Shown here: piece by piece, positions 61,032 to 64,000 of the stretch
Layout: the number at the start of each line of letters is the position of its first letter
Position numbering within the stretch: position 1 is the first letter of the stretch
From: Pseudomonadota bacterium
GTDB taxonomy: Bacteria; Bdellovibrionota; Bacteriovoracia; Bacteriovoracales; Bacteriovoracaceae
Direction: 5' to 3'
NCBI GenBank assembly: GCA_027488375.1
Contig: JAIYBW010000002.1
Span: 62,001-126,000 of the forward strand
Length of the DNA stretch: 64,000 bases
Program-made: the position numbers and the translations under genes
The notes under the pieces: model-generated
Databases searched by the model: none
What the model saw: the letters and a program-made list of their open reading frames with translations, nothing else
Told to the model about the DNA's origin: nothing

Positions 61032-61923
61032 CTTCCTTAAAACTTACATAGAAATATCTAATATATGCAATCTTCAGTGCACCTTCTGTCCTGAAGTCGA
61101 AAGAGAAAAAAAAGTTCTCTCTCCTGATAATTTCAAAATTATACTCAAAGAAGTTTTGCCTCACACAGAACAGATCTGTCTTCATCTTATGGGAGAGCCT
61201 CTTGCTCACCCAGAATTTGAAAAGATTCTTAGTATTTGTAATGAAGAACAGGCAAAGGTTCATCTTACGACAAATGGGACTTATCTTCAGAAGTATGGTT
61301 TTGATACTTTTTTTAAGGCCACCAGCTTAAAACAAATTAATTTTTCTATTCATAGCTTTAAAGATAATTATCCCAACAAAGATATTCGCCCCTTTATTTT
61401 TGATATCCTTCAGTTTTCAAAAGAAGCCCTCTCAATAAGACCTGATTTATATATTAACTATAGATTGTGGAATCTGCCTTCACCGGATCAAGAGCGAGAT
61501 GAAAATCAGGAAATCATTGATTATATCTGTGAATTTTTTCAAATTCCTATTAATGAAAAAGTCGATGTACGTTTTAAAAAAAGTAAAAACATAACGGGAA
61601 GAATTTATTTTCATTTTGATACACGTTTTCACTGGCCCTCTCTGCAAGATCCACATTTAGGAGATCTTGGTTTTTGTCATGCACTCTCACAACAAATTGG
61701 CATTCATGCCGATGGCACAGTTGTTCCTTGTTGCCTTGATAAAGAAGCCGGTATTCCCCTTGGAAATGTTTTAACAGAGGGAATAAATGCGATCTTAGAA
61801 AGTAAAAAATTTAAAACAATGAAAAATGGATTTCAGCGCCACAAGCTCGTTGAGGAGCTTTGCCAGAAATGTACTTTTAGACAACGCTTTGAAAAGAAAT
61901 CTGCCCCTGCCGTGCCCCCATAG
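61027..61923 (+). CDS. Radical SAM protein with SPASM-like C-terminus
   Basis: A 298-residue radical SAM enzyme with the cluster motif CNLQCTFC (Cys14, 18, 21) and a C-terminal extension with CHAL, CCLDK and CQKC cysteines around GIHADGTVVPCCLD and GNVLTEG, as in SPASM auxiliary clusters. Substrate unknown; such proteins modify peptides, sugars or tRNA. The start codon lies inside a ten-base hairpin arm. No precursor peptide gene is evident. It precedes lexA by 87 bases. Confidence 0.87.
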   Translation: MRFLKTYIEISNICNLQCTFCPEVEREKKVLSPDNFKIILKEVLPHTEQICLHLMGEPLAHPEFEKILSICNEEQAKVHLTTNGTYLQKYGFDTFFKATSLKQINFSIHSFKDNYPNKDIRPFIFDILQFSKEALSIRPDLYINYRLWNLPSPDQERDENQEIIDYICEFFQIPINEKVDVRFKKSKNITGRIYFHFDTRFHWPSLQDPHLGDLGFCHALSQQIGIHADGTVVPCCLDKEAGIPLGNVLTEGINAILESKKFKTMKNGFQRHKLVEELCQKCTFRQRFEKKSAPAVPP

Positions 61924-61949
61924 AAAATCTATAATTTTTCATTTTCCCC

Positions 61950-61978
61950 TTGAACTACGGAAAAAATACGCATAAACT
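61950..61978 (+). promoter_or_regulatory. lexA promoter
   Basis: TTGAAC (61950) and TAAACT (61973) are 17 bases apart. The spacer contains the first TACGG direct-repeat box, the classic site for repression. Agreement to sigma-70 is moderate but the position is convincing. Confidence 0.5.
61956..61971 (+). promoter_or_regulatory. Direct-repeat operator 1 upstream of lexA (TACGG-N6-TACGC)
   Basis: Two TACG(G/C) half-sites are separated by six bases (11-base period, about one helical turn). The box lies between the -35 and -10 of the lexA promoter. A second near-identical box lies 32 bases downstream. LexA autoregulation is likely; direct-repeat LexA operators (GTTC-N7-GTTC, same 11-base period) are known in alphaproteobacteria. 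Confidence 0.5.
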
Positions 61979-61987
61979 ATCTTTAAG

Positions 61988-62003
61988 TACGGAAACGATA
62001 CGG
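61988..62003 (+). promoter_or_regulatory. Direct-repeat operator 2 at the lexA ribosome-binding site (TACGG-N6-TACGG)
   Basis: TACGG AAACGA TACGG: identical half-sites, same six-base spacing as box 1. The second half-site runs into the GGAG ribosome-binding site, so a bound repressor would cover the region just upstream of the ATG at 62011. Confidence 0.5.
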
Positions 62004-62010
62004 AGAAAGT

Positions 62011-62604
62011 ATGGCGCTTACAAAAAAACAAAAAGAAGTTTTAGACTATATCACTGAGTATGTTAGAGAAAATGATTACTCACCTACTCAAAAAGAAATC
62101 CAAGAACATTTTGGCTTCAAATCACTTGGCTCTGTTCAAGACTATATAAAATACCTCACGAATGGAGGTTACCTCGTCAATGACTCTCATTCCGTCAGAG
62201 GGCTGATGCCATCCGTTGTTCAACAAAACACTGAAGAAATCCCTCTCCTAGGCTCAATTGCAGCGGGAACACCTATTGAAGCGATTGAGAACTCTGATCG
62301 TATAAGTGTCCCCACTCATATGCTTGGTAAAGGCCAATACTATGCGCTTAAAGTGAAGGGAGAATCCATGATCGAGGATGGGATCCTTAACGGAGATATT
62401 GCTATCATTAAGCATCAAACTCAAGCGGATAACGGTCAAATTGTCGTGGCCGTTGTTGAAAATGAAACAACGCTTAAGCATTATTTTAAAAAATCTAAAC
62501 AAATTGAGCTTCACCCTGCTAATAAAACAATGCGACCAATTATTATCAAGGACCGAGATTGTGAAATTCGAGGTGTCATGGTTGGCCTCATGAGAACTTA
62601 CTAA
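62011..62604 (+). CDS. lexA: SOS repressor LexA
   Basis: A 197-residue self-cleaving repressor. N-terminal wing helix (TKKQKEVLDYITEYVRENDYSPTQKEIQEHFG), cleavage site Ala85-Gly86 in SIAAGTPIEA, nucleophile Ser119 in GESMIEDGI and general base Lys156 in ENETTLKHYF. All catalytic elements are intact. The recognition helix (SLGSVQDYIKYL) differs from that of E. coli LexA, consistent with an unusual operator. Two TACGG direct-repeat boxes lie upstream. Confidence 0.95.
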   Translation: MALTKKQKEVLDYITEYVRENDYSPTQKEIQEHFGFKSLGSVQDYIKYLTNGGYLVNDSHSVRGLMPSVVQQNTEEIPLLGSIAAGTPIEAIENSDRISVPTHMLGKGQYYALKVKGESMIEDGILNGDIAIIKHQTQADNGQIVVAVVENETTLKHYFKKSKQIELHPANKTMRPIIIKDRDCEIRGVMVGLMRTY

Positions 62605-62658
62605 ACATTTTTTAACACACACACTTAGTCATCATTTTATTCGTCAAGGAGGACGTTT

Positions 62659-62856
62659 ATGGCGGCACACGCACTTTTTTCTGATTTTTCAAATGTACAA
62701 AATGAAGCAGAGATTTTTTCAAAAATTCAATTTGAACTTATTCAAAGGTACTCAGTCGAACCTGGTCTCGCCTCCGAAATGGCCTGGGATCTCATTGAAG
62801 TTCTGAGCGCGATTGATGGTAATTTTGAAATTTTTGAGAAGTATTTTCTGCAATAA
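62659..62856 (+). CDS. Small unknown protein after lexA
   Basis: A 65-residue soluble, acidic, helical protein with a strong AAGGAGG ribosome-binding site. It contains a pattern like LIQRYSVEPGLASEMAWDLIEVLSAID, which looks like a small helix bundle. No family recognised. The strong translation signal and the place directly after lexA make an SOS-linked role possible. Confidence 0.7.
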   Translation: MAAHALFSDFSNVQNEAEIFSKIQFELIQRYSVEPGLASEMAWDLIEVLSAIDGNFEIFEKYFLQ

Positions 62857-62961
62857 TTCTTTCTCAAGTTAACAATCACAAATTGAGTTTAATTTTTCCT
62901 CTGTCCGAATGGACTGAGGCTTTAAAAAAATTAAATTCACTTTTAAGAATAAGGAGTATTT

Positions 62962-63051
62962 ATGGTATCAGATCATGACCTTTGGATTAGTCGATCACTA
63001 CTCATTTTCATGGGGAGCTTTATTTTTTTTAGTATTATAGGTGCTATCTAA
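62962..63051 (+). CDS. Tiny single-helix membrane peptide, 29 residues
   Basis: ATG 62962 is preceded by a strong AAGGAG site. The 29-residue product is one hydrophobic helix (LLIFMGSFIFFSIIGA) after a short charged start, so it is predicted membrane-embedded. Its end overlaps the convergent DUF5522 gene by four bases. It resembles small SOS- or stress-type membrane peptides in size only; function unknown. Confidence 0.5.
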   Translation: MVSDHDLWISRSLLIFMGSFIFFSIIGAI

Positions 63052-63425
63052 AAAAGATAAGCCTCTAATAATTCTTTTGAAATACCCTGATTTTGGAAAT
63101 GAGGTTTTAAAATGAAATGTTTTATAACAATATGATTTTTAAAAAGAACACCACACAATTGATTTTTTAGAAAAATAAAATTTATATTTTCATAATTAAA
63201 TGTTTTCCAATCTAAATGAGTATTGGATTCAACAAGCATGGTTTCTAAAAGAGATTTATCCTCTTCCTTAAAATCTTGAAATTGGAAACCATGCTTTTTT
63301 ATAGTAAAACCATAAGGACAATGTAGGCACGCTGAACGACAGCAGGTCCCCTTCTTTTTTAGGAATTCACTTGTAAATACAGTGTATCCCTCCATCGTTT
63401 CATAGCTTAGTTCCTTATTATTCAT
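63048..63425 (-). CDS. DUF5522-type protein with acetyltransferase-like C-terminus
   Basis: From ATG 63425 the product is 125 residues. The front half, YTVFTSEFLKKKGTCCRSACLHCPYG, is the DUF5522 signature (a Cys-rich, probable metal-binding motif). The second half ends in IKHFILKPHFQNQGISKELLEAYLF, which looks like a GNAT beta-4/alpha-3 segment (RxxGxG-like QNQGIS). The upstream extension to 63506 (TTG) would overlap the plus-strand gene and lacks a ribosome-binding site. No ribosome-binding site is seen at 63425 either; a TATAAT lies just before it. Confidence 0.65.
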   Translation of the reverse strand: MNNKELSYETMEGYTVFTSEFLKKKGTCCRSACLHCPYGFTIKKHGFQFQDFKEEDKSLLETMLVESNTHLDWKTFNYENINFIFLKNQLCGVLFKNHIVIKHFILKPHFQNQGISKELLEAYLF

Positions 63426-63445
63426 TTTTATATTATAATACAAAT

Positions 63446-64000
63446 ATGCTTCACTGGCCCTTTTTAATCTTATTAAGTACCCCAGGTTTTCTTCAAGAAA
63501 CTTCAATACAAGAATATTGTTTTGGCAGTTCTATGAGATCTTCTCAAGTTCTTGAAAATTTAAAATTCATCCTTGTTCCATCTGATCAATTAAAAAAAAA
63601 TGATCAATGTCTGACTGTTATAAGCTCCCCCCATCGCCGTGAACTCTTACAAAATTACATCCGAAAACTTGAGCCCGCAGTGCAAATTAGTTTTTCTTCA
63701 GAAGAGATTAAAAGAGATCCTTGTAAACTCAAGGTTGAAAGGATAAAAGTTTCAAATCAGGTGGAGAATGCAGGAGAAGCTAACATAGAGGGCAAAAATA
63801 TTTTCCTCACTGCGAGTTCGCAGCAATCATCTGGGAACAGTCATGAAACGATGACGCTTCAAACACTTAAAGACTTTGAGTTTCAAGTGCAAAAATCTTC
63901 AATCAAAGGAACTTGTCGCGCCATAACTCCAAATCGCTATGATATAACGATTGAGGTCCGGCAAAATCCTATAAAAAGATTTCCAGACCTTCCACCTGGG
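63446..64000 (+). CDS. Partial secreted protein, 3' end outside window
   Basis: An open frame from ATG 63446 to the window edge (185 codons). The N-terminus (HWPFLILLSTPGF) looks like a short signal peptide. The mature part has Cys at about 25, 54, 97 and 153 and beta-rich, Ser/Thr-rich stretches. No family recognised. The start codon stands seven bases after a TATAAT, with no ribosome-binding site, so the mRNA may be leaderless; an unseen upstream start is unlikely because a stop-rich stretch precedes it. Confidence 0.65.
   Translation, partial: MLHWPFLILLSTPGFLQETSIQEYCFGSSMRSSQVLENLKFILVPSDQLKKNDQCLTVISSPHRRELLQNYIRKLEPAVQISFSSEEIKRDPCKLKVERIKVSNQVENAGEANIEGKNIFLTASSQQSSGNSHETMTLQTLKDFEFQVQKSSIKGTCRAITPNRYDITIEVRQNPIKRFPDLPPG

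Noticed and set aside
61921-62010. Bdellovibrio-type LexA box TTAC-N3-GTAA
   Set aside because: Looked for it upstream of lexA and did not find it; the TACGG direct repeats are present instead.
1-64000. tRNA, rRNA, CRISPR arrays, insertion sequences, prophage or integrase genes
   Set aside because: None recognised on either strand by eye; no transposase or integrase motifs occur in the translated frames, and no regularly spaced direct repeats were seen.

Overview
The window is a gene-dense, AT-rich chromosomal segment of a Gram-negative bacterium. I read it as a member of the Bdellovibrionota, most likely a Bacteriovorax/Peredibacter-type relative. This is inference from overall style: many small secreted proteins and lipoproteins, pilT and type IV pilin-like proteins, a D-Ala-D-Ala dipeptidase, a DUF4105 outer-membrane-type protein, very tight gene packing and a striking excess of GGCC. 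No rRNA, tRNA, insertion sequence, prophage or CRISPR array was seen. No gene-free stretch exceeds 300 bases; the largest are about 285, 249, 217 and 214 bases.

Layout. 0-2.4 kb: a receiver-like protein cut by the window edge, a shikimate kinase and a DUF177 (YceD) gene. 2.5-7.1 kb: rpmF and the fatty acid synthesis block fabH-fabD-fabG-acpP-fabF, without plsX. 7.2-11 kb: a TauE-type permease, glyA, a Kazal-type lipoprotein, then nrdR-nusB. 11-12.7 kb: two tandem secreted paralogues built of short repeats. 12.9-20.7 kb: amino-acid catabolism, with a fused 2-oxoacid dehydrogenase E1, an AstC-like aminotransferase, astA, a DUF1338 enzyme and astD. 20.7-24.7 kb: two exporters, oxyR and an orphan ABC ATPase. 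24.8-27.4 kb: lipA-lipB-aroC. 27.4-36 kb: an LTA-synthase-like enzyme, pilT, a cardiolipin synthase/EEP pair, an S51 peptidase coupled to a divergent SelO-like protein, and a VanX-like dipeptidase. 36-41.6 kb: DUF4105 and DUF3015 proteins, unknowns, a hydrolase/Nudix pair and bfd-bfr. 41.6-46.8 kb: a duplicated cassette of long pilin-like proteins paired with small secreted proteins, with an FHA membrane protein. 46.8-50 kb: a secreted PLD-like protein, small envelope proteins and a tRNA-dihydrouridine synthase. 50-53 kb: ATP-grasp, transglutaminase-7TM and retropepsin-like trio. 53.3-58 kb: a DAO oxidoreductase / peptide-binding protein / aldehyde dehydrogenase operon. 58-64 kb: a wax-synthase-like membrane protein, greB, secreted unknowns, a radical SAM gene, lexA with unusual direct-repeat operators, tiny membrane proteins and a DUF5522 protein.

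How the parts fit. lipA/lipB make the lipoyl cofactor that the 2-oxoacid dehydrogenase system needs. The Ast genes, DUF1338 enzyme, E1 fusion, DAO oxidase, peptide-binding protein and aldehyde dehydrogenases fit a cell living on amino acids and peptides. PilT and the pilin-like proteins suggest surface attachment or motility. The items most worth a second look are the pilin/secreted-protein cassette pair, the TACGG direct repeats at lexA, the divergent SelO-like protein, the NrdR box on the nrdR ribosome-binding site, and the divergent pair near 63.4 kb that may be leaderless.
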